From: CAIZLB01 sp039795875
GTDB lineage: Bacteria > Patescibacteriota > Minisyncoccia > Phycocordibacterales > CAIZLB01
Length of the DNA: 8,909 nucleotides
NCBI GenBank assembly: GCA_039795875.1
Contig: JBDKKY010000022.1
Location: 1 to 8,909 of the forward strand
Direction: 5' to 3'
Made by a program: the position numbers and the translations under genes. Position 1 is the stretch's first letter. Each line of letters starts with the position of its first letter. Of the stretch, positions 1 through 6,490 are shown in pieces. The notes beneath the pieces were generated by a model. The model was not told the DNA's origin. It searched no databases and worked only from the letters and a program-made list of their open reading frames with translations.

Positions 1-1
1 A

Positions 2-979
2 GTGATTTTCTTGATCGGTGATTTTACCGGCGTGATCGGTGATACATCCGACAAGAACGCTGAGCGTCCAATGCTTGTTGAAGACACCGTTAAGAAAAAC
101 ATGGAAACGTATCTTGAGCAGGTTGGAAAGATTCTAGATATCTCAAAAGTCGAAGTAGTACGAAACAGCGAATGGCTATCCCCTCTTTCATATTTAGAGA
201 TCTGCAAACAAGCCGATGCCTTTTCTATCAATGATTTTGTCAGTCGAGAACTTATTGCCAAGCGACTCGCGAGTGGCTCACGAGTGTCTATGCGCGAATT
301 GATGTATCCATTGATGCAAGGGTACGACTCTGTGGCCTTAAAAGCTGACGTTGAACTTGGTGGAACTGACCAACGCTTTAACTTGCTAGCTGGCCGAACT
401 CTGCAAAAACTATATGGACAACCTGAACAGCAGATAGTTATGGGTCCTCTTATCAATGGCCTAGACGGACGAAAGATGAGTTCAAGTTGGGGGAATACGA
501 TCAATCTGATGGATGATCCAAATACTATGTATGGAAAAGTTATGAGCATGCAAGATGATTTGATTGTTGAATACTTCACTCTATTGACACGTGTGTTGAT
601 AGAACGCATCGATGAGATCAAGGCTGGACTAGCCGACAAATCGATTCATCCAATGGAAGCCAAAAAAGAGTTAGCTCAGGTACTGGTGACTATGTATCAC
701 AGCAATGACGAAGCCAATAAAGCCGCTGAGTATTTTAAAAAAACCATTCAAGATAGAGAGGTTCCGACCGAAGTCCCTGAATTTGAGCTTGGTGCCGAGG
801 CTGATGTTGTAAGTGCTTTGGTTACATCTGGTCTAGTAAAAAGTAAAAGTGAAGCTCGACGTGTGCTTGAGGAGAAAGGCATCAAGGTCAACGGCACAGT
901 AGTTGAAGATGGTACAACCACTCTTAAAGCTGGCGACATACTCCAAAAAGGTAAATTCAATTTTGCTAAAGTAAAATAG
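2..979 (+). CDS. tyrS: Tyrosyl-tRNA synthetase, 5'-truncated by window edge
   Basis: Class I aminoacyl-tRNA synthetase that charges tRNA-Tyr in the cytoplasm. The visible 325 residues begin inside the Rossmann fold: VIFLIGDFTGVIGD is normally internal, so the GTG at position 2 is not the true start and the HIGH-motif region lies outside the window. Seen here are the tyrosine-pocket segment QGYDS (106-110), GGTDQRFN (120-127), the KMSKS-type loop DGRKMSSS (155-162), and a C-terminal S4 RNA-binding domain (about 266-325, with the GLVKSKSEARRVLEEKGIKV core). Family members are about 400-420 residues, so roughly 70-80 are missing. It ends with TAG two bases before the phospholipase-D-like gene, which suggests co-transcription. 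No frameshift or missing motif is visible in the part present. Confidence 0.97.
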   Translation: MIFLIGDFTGVIGDTSDKNAERPMLVEDTVKKNMETYLEQVGKILDISKVEVVRNSEWLSPLSYLEICKQADAFSINDFVSRELIAKRLASGSRVSMRELMYPLMQGYDSVALKADVELGGTDQRFNLLAGRTLQKLYGQPEQQIVMGPLINGLDGRKMSSSWGNTINLMDDPNTMYGKVMSMQDDLIVEYFTLLTRVLIERIDEIKAGLADKSIHPMEAKKELAQVLVTMYHSNDEANKAAEYFKKTIQDREVPTEVPEFELGAEADVVSALVTSGLVKSKSEARRVLEEKGIKVNGTVVEDGTTTLKAGDILQKGKFNFAKVK

Positions 980-981
980 AG

Positions 982-2049
982 ATGACACCTATTCTGCAAA
1001 AGACATCTGATATCATTGAGACACTCCTAGCCGCAATAGACGGAGCAGAAAAAGAGATTTTGTTGCAGACATTTTATTTTGATAATGATGCAGTGGGCAA
1101 AAGATTTTTAACAACTTTGATTGCCAAGGCTACGGCCGGAGTGAAAGTGCACTGTCTGTTTGATGCACTCGGCGCCCGAACTTTATCAGGCTCGACTGAA
1201 GAACATGTGGCAATAGCTGCTGGTGTGCAGATCACCTATTTCAATTGGCTCACCCCTTGGAGTTCCGGCAATAAACGTTTTTGGTATTTTAGAAATCACA
1301 AACGGGCTTTGATTATTGACAAGAGGGTTCTACACGTCGGCGGATGGTGTGTCGGTTCTAAGACATCGGAGTGGATCGATAATCATCTAGAAGTCAGTGA
1401 TTCTCATCTTGTGCAGAAAGCCCTTGGGGATTTTCGAACCATGGTACATTTTGCACACAAGACTAGTTTCAAATTTCGACATGATGGAAGATATGCTTTT
1501 TCTCAAGACGTAGAGACATCATACGCCTATCAAGCCCCACTACTCCGTTCTCGATATATTTATTACACACTGTTACGATTGATTCGATCAGCCCAAAAAC
1601 ATATCATTTTGGTAACACCTTACTTTTCACCTTCACACAGATTTCTCAAAGAGATAAAAAGAGCGCTCAAGAGAGGTGTTCGAGTAACACTCCATCGACC
1701 AAAGAGTACTGATCACCACATAACCGATCTGGCTGCGAGCACATATTATAACGGACTGTTAAAACGTGGTGCAGAGATTTATTTATCTGAGAAAATGATT
1801 CACGCCAAAGTACATGTGTTTGACGATACTGCCTATATCGGCAGCGCCAACCTGGACAGTGGTTCCCAGAAGTTTAATTTTGAAAATGGGATATTTACTA
1901 AAAAGGTTGATGTTGTGGAAAGCTTAATTCAAGACACAGAATATTTAAAATTTGATTCGGAACTTCTAACTCTTGAGGAATGGAGTAAACGAAGTTGGTG
2001 GAGTAAGTTTTTAGAGAAGATTGTGAGATTAGTGAGAGGATTGTTGTAA
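982..2049 (+). CDS. Phospholipase D / cardiolipin synthase-like protein with altered first HKD motif
   Basis: A 355-residue member of the PLD superfamily, which in bacteria includes cardiolipin synthases that transfer a phosphatidyl group between membrane phospholipids. Two HKD repeats are visible. The C-terminal one is intact (H274, K276, D281, followed by GSANLDSGS). The N-terminal one reads NHKRALIID, giving H106 and D113 but Arg108 where the catalytic Lys of HxKx4D should be; the usual family sequence here is HRK. There are no N-terminal membrane helices as in E. coli ClsA (486 aa), so the length is closer to soluble or peripheral ClsB-type proteins. The C-terminus (about 335-355) is Trp/Lys/Leu-rich and could attach to the membrane as an amphipathic helix. 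ATG starts two bases after the tyrS stop, without a Shine-Dalgarno. Function as a true cardiolipin synthase is inferred; another PLD-type transferase is possible. Confidence 0.87.
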   Translation: MTPILQKTSDIIETLLAAIDGAEKEILLQTFYFDNDAVGKRFLTTLIAKATAGVKVHCLFDALGARTLSGSTEEHVAIAAGVQITYFNWLTPWSSGNKRFWYFRNHKRALIIDKRVLHVGGWCVGSKTSEWIDNHLEVSDSHLVQKALGDFRTMVHFAHKTSFKFRHDGRYAFSQDVETSYAYQAPLLRSRYIYYTLLRLIRSAQKHIILVTPYFSPSHRFLKEIKRALKRGVRVTLHRPKSTDHHITDLAASTYYNGLLKRGAEIYLSEKMIHAKVHVFDDTAYIGSANLDSGSQKFNFENGIFTKKVDVVESLIQDTEYLKFDSELLTLEEWSKRSWWSKFLEKIVRLVRGLL

Positions 2050-2080
2050 AAAAAGACCCGCTCGGCCGAAGCTCCGCGGG
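2047..2080 (-). terminator. Intrinsic terminator of the 2107-2445 gene (UUCG loop)
   Basis: Read on the minus strand, CCCGC (2080-2076) pairs with GCGGG (2061-2057), with an inner GC-TTCG-GC that would form the very stable C(UUCG)G tetraloop. A TCTTTTTTT tract follows immediately. On the plus strand the hairpin has no T tract, so it mainly serves the minus-strand gene. Confidence 0.8.
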
Positions 2081-2087
2081 GAATTGT

Positions 2088-2100
2088 GGCACGTAGTGCC
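2088..2100. other. Short perfect hairpin between convergent genes
   Basis: GGCAC and GTGCC form a 5-bp stem with a GTA loop. It lies between the converging cls-like and membrane-protein genes. No T tract follows on either strand; it may stabilise mRNA 3' ends or act as a weak terminator of the tyrS-cls unit. Confidence 0.4.
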
Positions 2101-2106
2101 GGGTTG

Positions 2107-2445
2107 TTAGAACGGTGGATCATCAACCTCTTGAACGATCCCAATGAATGGCAGCATCTGCCATGTGGGAACATATACAAAGCTTGGTGGATAGACAGTA
2201 CGCACTGCCCCCTCCCTTAATTTATATACGATCTTACCGCCAGGATTAACTCGCCAGTAAACCAGGCCCCTACCCCGGAACAAAGCAGAGACGGTGAAGA
2301 CGAGGGCAATGAGTGAGAGCGCCGCCACCGTTCCCAGCATTTCAGAATTGACTTTAGTGCCAAGGGTGGCCGCGACCCAGATCAGGAGTGCCAGCGGACT
2401 GGCAGTAATGACAACGTTAATAGAATATTTGAATACGTTTTTCAA
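2107..2445 (-). CDS. Small two-helix membrane protein, unknown family
   Basis: The 112-residue product is not one I recognise. Two hydrophobic segments (about 9-29 and 36-56) are separated by a short hydrophilic turn (GTKVNSE). Basic residues sit before the first and after the second (K2, K6, R57, R59), predicting a hairpin with both ends in the cytoplasm. A soluble tail (57-112) is Tyr/Pro/Val-rich and ends DDPPF. The start is TTG at 2445; in-frame upstream codons contain no ATG, GTG or TTG before a TGA stop. A promoter about 40 bases upstream and a UUCG-loop terminator just downstream support a real single-gene unit. It is convergent with the cls-like gene and divergent from infC. No Shine-Dalgarno is seen. 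Confidence 0.68.
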   Translation of the reverse strand: MKNVFKYSINVVITASPLALLIWVAATLGTKVNSEMLGTVAALSLIALVFTVSALFRGRGLVYWRVNPGGKIVYKLREGAVRTVYPPSFVYVPTWQMLPFIGIVQEVDDPPF

Positions 2446-2484
2446 AGCAGCAATACGGATTGGTTGTTGGATTCCGTGTGTATA

Positions 2485-2513
2485 TTTATGTCATATTTAC
2501 AAGGTATAGTCAA
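2485..2513 (-). promoter_or_regulatory. Predicted promoter of the small membrane-protein gene
   Basis: On the minus strand, TTGACT (2513-2508, 5 of 6 consensus) lies 17 bases from CATAAA (2490-2485), which is preceded by an extended -10 TG (2493-2492). The predicted transcript start near 2478 gives a leader of about 33 nt to the TTG start at 2445. Confidence 0.5.
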
Positions 2514-2551
2514 ATATGAGCCAGGGCAAACCCATTCTCCCACTCTTACCC

Positions 2552-2580
2552 TTGCCCCACTTCATCTTCCCTGCTACAAT
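2552..2580 (+). promoter_or_regulatory. Predicted infC operon promoter
   Basis: TTGCCC (2552-2557) is 17 bases from an extended -10, TGC-TACAAT (2572-2580). The expected transcript start is near 2587, which excludes the longer open frame upstream as part of infC and leaves a leader of only about 20 nt before TTG 2608. The -35 also forms the right arm of an inverted repeat (GGGCAA 2524-2529 / TTGCCC 2552-2557), a possible operator. Confidence 0.65.
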
Positions 2581-2607
2581 ACAAGCATAAATTTAAACAA
2601 TAAACCC

Positions 2608-3153
2608 TTGTCACAACCTTTCAACAATCCCCGATTCAATACTCCTCGGACCAACATTAACTATCACATTCGAGCCCCAGAACTTCGTCTCATCGACGAA
2701 AAGGGTAACAATATTGGCGTAGTCAGCAACAGTGAAGCCCAAAAAATGGCTCAAGCCGTTGGATTAGACCTCATAGAAATCTCACCAAATGCCAATCCTC
2801 CGGTTGCAAAAATCCAGGATTATGGTAAATTTCAATACGACGAGAACAAAAAGCAGAAGGCCTCAAAAGCCACTGCCAAAGTCGTTGAAGTTAAGAACAT
2901 TCAGATAAAAGTAGGTACTGGAGACAATGATCTTGCCCTTAAAGCTAAAAAGGCTTCCGAGTGGCTAGAAGAAGGCAATCAGGTGAAAGTTGAGCTGTTC
3001 CTCTCTGGACGATCAAAATTCATTCTCAATGACGCATTTCTCAATGACAGAATACAAAAATATCTAAATCTTATTTCTGTTGATTACCGGGTATCCGTAC
3101 CAATCAAGCGAGGACCTAAGGGTCCAACTGTGGTAATCGAACGAAAGAAGTAA
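2608..3153 (+). CDS. infC: Translation initiation factor IF-3
   Basis: IF3 binds the 30S subunit, blocks premature 50S joining and checks start-codon/initiator-tRNA pairing. With the TTG at 2608 the protein is 181 residues, the usual length (E. coli 180). The N-terminal domain shows NYHIRAPELRLIDEKG (18-33), GLDLIEISPNANPPVAKIQDYGKFQYDENKKQK (52-84); the C-terminal domain follows from about 92 (VEVKNIQIKVGTGDNDLALKAKKASEWL, then GNQVKVELFLSGR, ending RGPKGPTVVIERKK). The open frame extends back to 2464, but those residues look non-coding and lie upstream of the predicted promoter. A non-AUG start fits the family, in which infC often uses rare starts for self-regulation. An alternative is ATA at 2587, at the predicted transcript start. 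It is the first gene of infC-rpmI-rplT. Confidence 0.93.
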   Translation: MSQPFNNPRFNTPRTNINYHIRAPELRLIDEKGNNIGVVSNSEAQKMAQAVGLDLIEISPNANPPVAKIQDYGKFQYDENKKQKASKATAKVVEVKNIQIKVGTGDNDLALKAKKASEWLEEGNQVKVELFLSGRSKFILNDAFLNDRIQKYLNLISVDYRVSVPIKRGPKGPTVVIERKK

Positions 3154-3175
3154 TAAGGGAACACTAAGGGAACAC
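3154..3175. repeat. 11-bp perfect tandem duplication after infC
   Basis: TAAGGGAACAC occurs twice in direct succession (3154-3164 and 3165-3175), immediately after the infC stop codon. Confidence 0.85.
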
Positions 3176-3283
3176 TTATGTCCCGAAGGGACACTTCAAC
3201 AACACATCCGTCGACAAGGCACTAGAAGTGGAAAGTTTATCTTCCCCGCCTCGAGACTTATCAATTAAACAATTAATTTAACT
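3176..3283 (+). other. infC-rpmI intergenic region with hairpin and AT-rich leader
   Basis: This 5' leader of rpmI contains a perfect 6-bp hairpin TGTCCC-GAA-GGGACA (3179-3193) and a weaker GGAA/TTCC hairpin near 3230-3245. It ends in an unstructured A/T-rich stretch of about 25 nt directly before the rpmI ATG, without a Shine-Dalgarno. A poor promoter candidate (TCGACA at 3211-3216 with a weak -10 near 3236) is visible. In other bacteria this operon is autoregulated by L20 binding a leader RNA; whether this segment plays that role cannot be decided from the sequence alone. Confidence 0.4.
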
Positions 3284-3475
3284 ATGTCTGTAAAATCAAA
3301 CAAGTCATTTGCTAAGCGACTTAAAGTTAGTAAAAATGGCAAGATTAAAGCACGTGTTCCAGGACACAACCACTTTAACGCGAAAGAAAGTGGACGAAAG
3401 CAAAGTAACAAGAGACGAATGGTCGACTTCAACATGTCTACTCGAGAGAAACGACGTTTCTTGGCTCACTTATAA
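3284..3475 (+). CDS. rpmI: 50S ribosomal protein L35 (bL35)
   Basis: A small, very basic 63-residue protein of the large ribosomal subunit. The family pattern is clear: KSNKSFAKRLKVSKNGKIKARVPGHNHF near the N-terminus, then a Lys/Arg-rich middle (SGRKQSNKRRM) and the C-terminal STREKRRFLAHL. Length matches the usual 64-66 residues. Position between infC and rplT is the classic arrangement. The ATG is preceded by an A/T-rich, SD-less leader. An overlapping +2-frame ORF (3309-3494) is a shadow of this gene. Confidence 0.96.
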   Translation: MSVKSNKSFAKRLKVSKNGKIKARVPGHNHFNAKESGRKQSNKRRMVDFNMSTREKRRFLAHL

Positions 3476-3511
3476 TTCTCTATTTATCTACTAATCTAAT
3501 AATACAAATAT

Positions 3512-3859
3512 ATGGTACGCGTAAAAAAAGGTGTTCACGCCGCAAAAACAAGACGAAATATTTTGAAAATGGCCAAAGGTTTCCGAGGTCCTCGAAAGAA
3601 TAAGGAGAAACTAGCGTATGAACAAATCGTTCACTCACTAAACACAGCCTTTACACACCGACGAGATAAGAAAGGAGATTTCCGACGACTATGGAATGTT
3701 AAGATCAACGCCGCTCTTCGAGCTCAGGGTCTTACATACAGTAAGTTCATTGGAACTCTAAAGAAGAAAAACATCGAAGTCGACCGAAAAATCATGGCTG
3801 ACTTGGCTCAGCATGATCCTCAGGTATTTGAAAGATTCGTTAAAGCTGTTACCGCCTAG
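3512..3859 (+). CDS. rplT: 50S ribosomal protein L20 (bL20)
   Basis: The 115-residue protein binds 23S rRNA early in large-subunit assembly and in several bacteria represses its own operon. Typical family features are the basic extended N-terminus (MVRVKKGVHAAKTRRNILKMAKGFRGPRKN), then HRRDKKGDFRRLWNVKINAALRAQGLTYSKFI and a C-terminal helical RNA-binding part (ADLAQHDPQVFERFVKAV). Full length, no truncation. It starts 36 bases after rpmI across an A/T-rich spacer lacking a Shine-Dalgarno. Two tandem terminators follow, so this is the operon end. Confidence 0.97.
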   Translation: MVRVKKGVHAAKTRRNILKMAKGFRGPRKNKEKLAYEQIVHSLNTAFTHRRDKKGDFRRLWNVKINAALRAQGLTYSKFIGTLKKKNIEVDRKIMADLAQHDPQVFERFVKAVTA

Positions 3860-3884
3860 TTAACCACAAATACTGGCTGCTCTG

Positions 3885-3899
3885 CGCGAAGCGCAGTAC
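3885..3899. other. GAA-triloop hairpin after rplT
   Basis: CTGCGC-GAA-GCGCAG is a perfect 6-bp stem with a GAA loop, the same layout as the hairpin after infC (3179-3193). No T tract follows; it may protect an mRNA 3' end. Confidence 0.45.
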
Positions 3900-3912
3900 T
3901 AAGCTGAATGAG

Positions 3913-3949
3913 AAAAATCCCATTCGTCTATCGTGACAATGGGATTTTT
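3913..3949. terminator. Bidirectional intrinsic terminator between rplT and the LOG-like gene
   Basis: AAAAATCCCATT (3913-3924) and AATGGGATTTTT (3938-3949) form a perfect 12-bp stem with a 13-nt loop. Because the arms carry A and T runs, it can end rplT transcription on the plus strand and the LOG-like gene on the minus strand. Confidence 0.88.
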
Positions 3950-3961
3950 CGATTGAGGCTT

Positions 3962-3987
3962 CCGTTCTATCGTGAACGGTCTTTTTT
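3962..3987 (+). terminator. Second, tandem terminator downstream of rplT
   Basis: CCGTTC (3962-3967) pairs with GAACGG (3974-3979), followed by TCTTTTTT. Its arm and loop contain the 10-mer TCTATCGTGA (3966-3975), which also occurs in the loop of the preceding terminator (3927-3936). Confidence 0.8.
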
Positions 3988-4000
3988 CTTGAGCATGGAT

Positions 4001-4618
4001 TTATTTTTTCAAGTTCTCCGGATAATCCAACGCTTTCTTCTCCCGTACCATATTCAACACCTTCGTCACCAATGTTCGAGGATCTTTATCAAACACGATG
4101 TATTTATTTATACGATGACTCTTCTCGATGATGATACGAATGATCTCATCGGTCTCCCACAAATCACTTTCCAAAATTCCCATCGGCGTCTCCCCTTCAA
4201 AAGCGATAGTAAATTCATGAATGGTTCCAATACGTCCTGGACCAATAATAATACCGTCGCATGATCGTGTAAAAATAAGGTCACGTCCTGGATATCCAAA
4301 ACCAGTAAAGGAAATCAAGTCCATATAATCTAGAGGCAGTCTGTACACGTCTGTATGCTCTTTAGGGCTCACTGCCGGTGAGAATCCGATAGACAGACCG
4401 CCCGCTTGTTTAGCGCCCATCGCAGACCAATATGGAAAGCCGGTTGAGGCACCAGTAACCAATATAGCCCCTTGATCGACAATCTCTTTACCCAAACTTT
4501 TTCCCATCTCGCAGGCCTCTTGATTGAGGAAACTTCCATCAGCTGATGCACTTACTCCAATCTTCGGAGTCATGTACGCTTTCTTAATGTCATTTTGAAT
4601 GGTTGAAGTAACTTTCAT
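4001..4618 (-). CDS. SLOG/LOG-type Rossmann nucleotide-binding protein
   Basis: A 205-residue protein with a Rossmann-like nucleotide-binding fold related to the LOG/lysine-decarboxylase-like (SLOG) families; some LOG members hydrolyse nucleoside 5'-monophosphates, others act as nucleotide-sensing modules. Visible are a first strand and loop (KIGVSASADGS, 19-29), VTGASTGFPYWSAMGAKQAGG (54-74), and the signature loop GPGRIGTIHE (126-135), resembling PGGxGTxxE but with Arg129 in place of the second Gly. The ATG at 4618 is preferred over GTG 4624 because an extended -10 (TGATATACT) places the transcript start on or one base from this ATG. It is last in a minus-strand run, about 25 bases after the beta-CASP gene, and ends at the shared terminator. 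Substrate unknown. Confidence 0.8.
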   Translation of the reverse strand: MKVTSTIQNDIKKAYMTPKIGVSASADGSFLNQEACEMGKSLGKEIVDQGAILVTGASTGFPYWSAMGAKQAGGLSIGFSPAVSPKEHTDVYRLPLDYMDLISFTGFGYPGRDLIFTRSCDGIIIGPGRIGTIHEFTIAFEGETPMGILESDLWETDEIIRIIIEKSHRINKYIVFDKDPRTLVTKVLNMVREKKALDYPENLKK

Positions 4619-4625
4619 ATTCACA

Positions 4626-4634
4626 AGTATATCA
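4626..4634 (-). promoter_or_regulatory. Extended -10 promoter for a leaderless LOG-like mRNA
   Basis: On the minus strand TG-A-TATACT (4634-4626) lies eight bases from ATG 4618, so transcription should begin at 4620-4618. The -35 is weak (TAGTCT, 4654-4649, 17-base spacer) and overlaps the stop region of the upstream gene. Confidence 0.55.
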
Positions 4635-4643
4635 TGCGTGTTC

Positions 4644-6098
4644 TTATGAGACTACAACAACGTCCCCATCTTGTGGATGTACTGCATCAACTCCAAGATA
4701 ATCCCGTAATCGCTGTACCAAAAATAGTGCGGATTTACTCTCCCCCATCGTGACGAAGACTCTTTTCACAGTGTGAGCAGTGTCTTCAACAAAATCTACT
4801 AGATGATCTGAATCTTTATGTCCTGAATATCCATCGATAGTACGGATCTCTGCACGGATCGGCACCCTATGACCATATATCTCCACTTCTTTGGCTCCGT
4901 CTCGAATCTCACGACCTAGTGTTCCCAAAGCTTGGAAGCCCATGAACAACAAAATAGTATTATCGTCATCCAAATAGTTTAATTCGTGGTGAAGAATACG
5001 TCCGCCAGTCGACATACCTGATCCGGCCATAATAATTTTTGGATTATGGGCAAATTTGATAGCTTTCGATTCTTCAGCATCTTGTACGATTCGTAATGTT
5101 TTGAAGTTTAAAATATCATCTCCTTTAAGTCTACGGCCTGTCGCTTCTTTATTATAATCAGCTATATATTTCTCATATACAGGCAATAGTCGAATGGCCA
5201 GTGGTGAATCTAAAAACAAAGGGATCTCTTTAACATGACCGTCTTCAAACAGTTTATTAATTTCATATAAGACTTCTTGTGTTTTTTCTAGAGAAAATGA
5301 CGGTATGAGTAAGATCCCTTTGCGTTCGATCGTGTCTTCGATCGCTTGTCGCAATTTTCGTACTCGGTCAAACTTATCTTCATGATTACGATCACCATAC
5401 ACACTTTCCATTACGATATAATCAACTCCCTCGATCTTCTCTGTGTCTTTTAAGATCGGTGCCGGACTATTTCCTAGATCTCCAGTAAACAAAAACTTTC
5501 TGACAACACCATTGAGTGGTACTGAGATCTCAAACATTGATGAACCAAGTACATGACCAGCGTCTTTCAAGTAGACTGATATCTTTTCAGTAGATGCTTT
5601 AGGTCCTTTGGCGAATAGGTCAAAGTCGGTATGATATTCGATTCTTTTCCATAGATCAAAAGCTAAACGCACATCTTGTGGCTCAAACAATGGTTCTGTT
5701 TTGGCATTTTCTGCTTCTTGAGAAACCAATTTTAAACAATCGTCCAACATAAATACCGACAGGTCCCGAGTCTCGGCAGTACTATATATAACTCCTCTGA
5801 AACCATGTCGGACCAATTTTGGAATCAATCCGATGTGATCCATATGTGCATGTGTCACTAAGAGCATATCAACTTCTGCCGGGTCAAAGATAAAAGGAGA
5901 ATTGTTGTAATGCTTAGCCTTATCGGTTCCCTGTTCCATACCACAATCAACCAAGATCTTTCGGCGAACCCCATCTTTTTTCATTATTTCAAATAAAAAG
6001 TTGGCACCGGTGACTGAAGTGACACCTCCACAGAAGGTGATTCTGGCTGACTCCTGTGTTATTGGTGTGTTGGATGCTTTGTTCGCTGATGGAAACAT
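4644..6098 (-). CDS. Beta-CASP metallo-beta-lactamase ribonuclease
   Basis: A 484-residue metal-dependent nuclease of the MBL-fold beta-CASP family (relatives: CPSF-73, RNase J, Thermus TTHA0252), expected to cleave RNA in the cytoplasm. Zinc ligands are all present: motif 2 THAHMDH (H83, H85, D87, H88), motif 3 AGHVLGS (H182), motif 4 TGDLG (D207). The beta-CASP motifs follow: A, ESVYGDR (E231); B, SGMSTGGRILHH (about 360-371); C, GYSGHKD (H427). The first strand ARITFCGGVTSVTGANFLFE begins at residue 18. There is no N-terminal KH domain or RNase J C-terminal domain. The only usable start is ATG 6098, so the gene overlaps the upstream membrane-protein gene by 40 bases in another frame, implying translational coupling. 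It is one of few RNA-decay enzymes that would be needed in a reduced genome. Confidence 0.95.
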   Translation of the reverse strand: MFPSANKASNTPITQESARITFCGGVTSVTGANFLFEIMKKDGVRRKILVDCGMEQGTDKAKHYNNSPFIFDPAEVDMLLVTHAHMDHIGLIPKLVRHGFRGVIYSTAETRDLSVFMLDDCLKLVSQEAENAKTEPLFEPQDVRLAFDLWKRIEYHTDFDLFAKGPKASTEKISVYLKDAGHVLGSSMFEISVPLNGVVRKFLFTGDLGNSPAPILKDTEKIEGVDYIVMESVYGDRNHEDKFDRVRKLRQAIEDTIERKGILLIPSFSLEKTQEVLYEINKLFEDGHVKEIPLFLDSPLAIRLLPVYEKYIADYNKEATGRRLKGDDILNFKTLRIVQDAEESKAIKFAHNPKIIMAGSGMSTGGRILHHELNYLDDDNTILLFMGFQALGTLGREIRDGAKEVEIYGHRVPIRAEIRTIDGYSGHKDSDHLVDFVEDTAHTVKRVFVTMGESKSALFLVQRLRDYLGVDAVHPQDGDVVVVS

Positions 6099-6490
6099 AT
6101 GTAACTAAGTATTCCACCAAATGTATCCATAAGCAAATCTTTAATAGTGTCATACCAATATAGTCCTCCATATATGACTGATACCTTATAATAGGTCTCA
6201 ACAAGCTCCCAAACTACACCCACTAAAACTACTATGCCTACCGTATACCAGAACTGGGGACGGCTGTTAAACTGTGTCTTGGTCATTGCCCATCGCAAGA
6301 TTCCCATAGCAAAAATCCCGACCGCAAATCCACCAAAGAAGTGCATCGGTGTGTCCAACCATTGATACAAAAAATAGACTGAATATGACACCGCAAACTC
6401 ATTCCACAATAAAAGCAGAAACAAAAATAGACATCCTCCAATAAGAAAATGTACATACGGGTGATATTCTCGTGGGGGTGATGTTTCCAT
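6059..6490 (-). CDS. YjdF (DUF2238)/VanZ-like polytopic membrane protein
   Basis: With ATG 6490 the product is 143 residues; a TTG at 6502 would add four. Four hydrophobic segments are visible (about 12-30, 50-67, 80-96 and 117-133). The pattern of charged residues within and beside them resembles the DUF2238/VanZ-like group: WLDTPMHFFGGFAVG (45-58), GVVWELVETYYK (91-102) and YDTIKDLLMDTFGGILSY (113-130). The molecular function of this group is not settled; VanZ itself is linked to teicoplanin resistance. The ATG lies just after a hairpin (6493-6530) within a structured leader of about 150 nt, and the 3' end overlaps the beta-CASP gene. ATG 6490 is favoured because TTG 6502 would lie inside the hairpin. 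Confidence 0.78.
   Translation of the reverse strand: METSPPREYHPYVHFLIGGCLFLFLLLLWNEFAVSYSVYFLYQWLDTPMHFFGGFAVGIFAMGILRWAMTKTQFNSRPQFWYTVGIVVLVGVVWELVETYYKVSVIYGGLYWYDTIKDLLMDTFGGILSYICFHQRTKHPTHQ

Noticed and set aside
2464..2607. N-terminal extension of infC (about 48 residues)
   Set aside because: It lies upstream of a good promoter whose start is near 2587, has no IF3-like sequence, and would exceed normal IF3 length.
3908..4264. 118-residue plus-strand ORF
   Set aside because: It covers both rplT terminators and the antisense of the LOG-like gene; composition looks non-coding.
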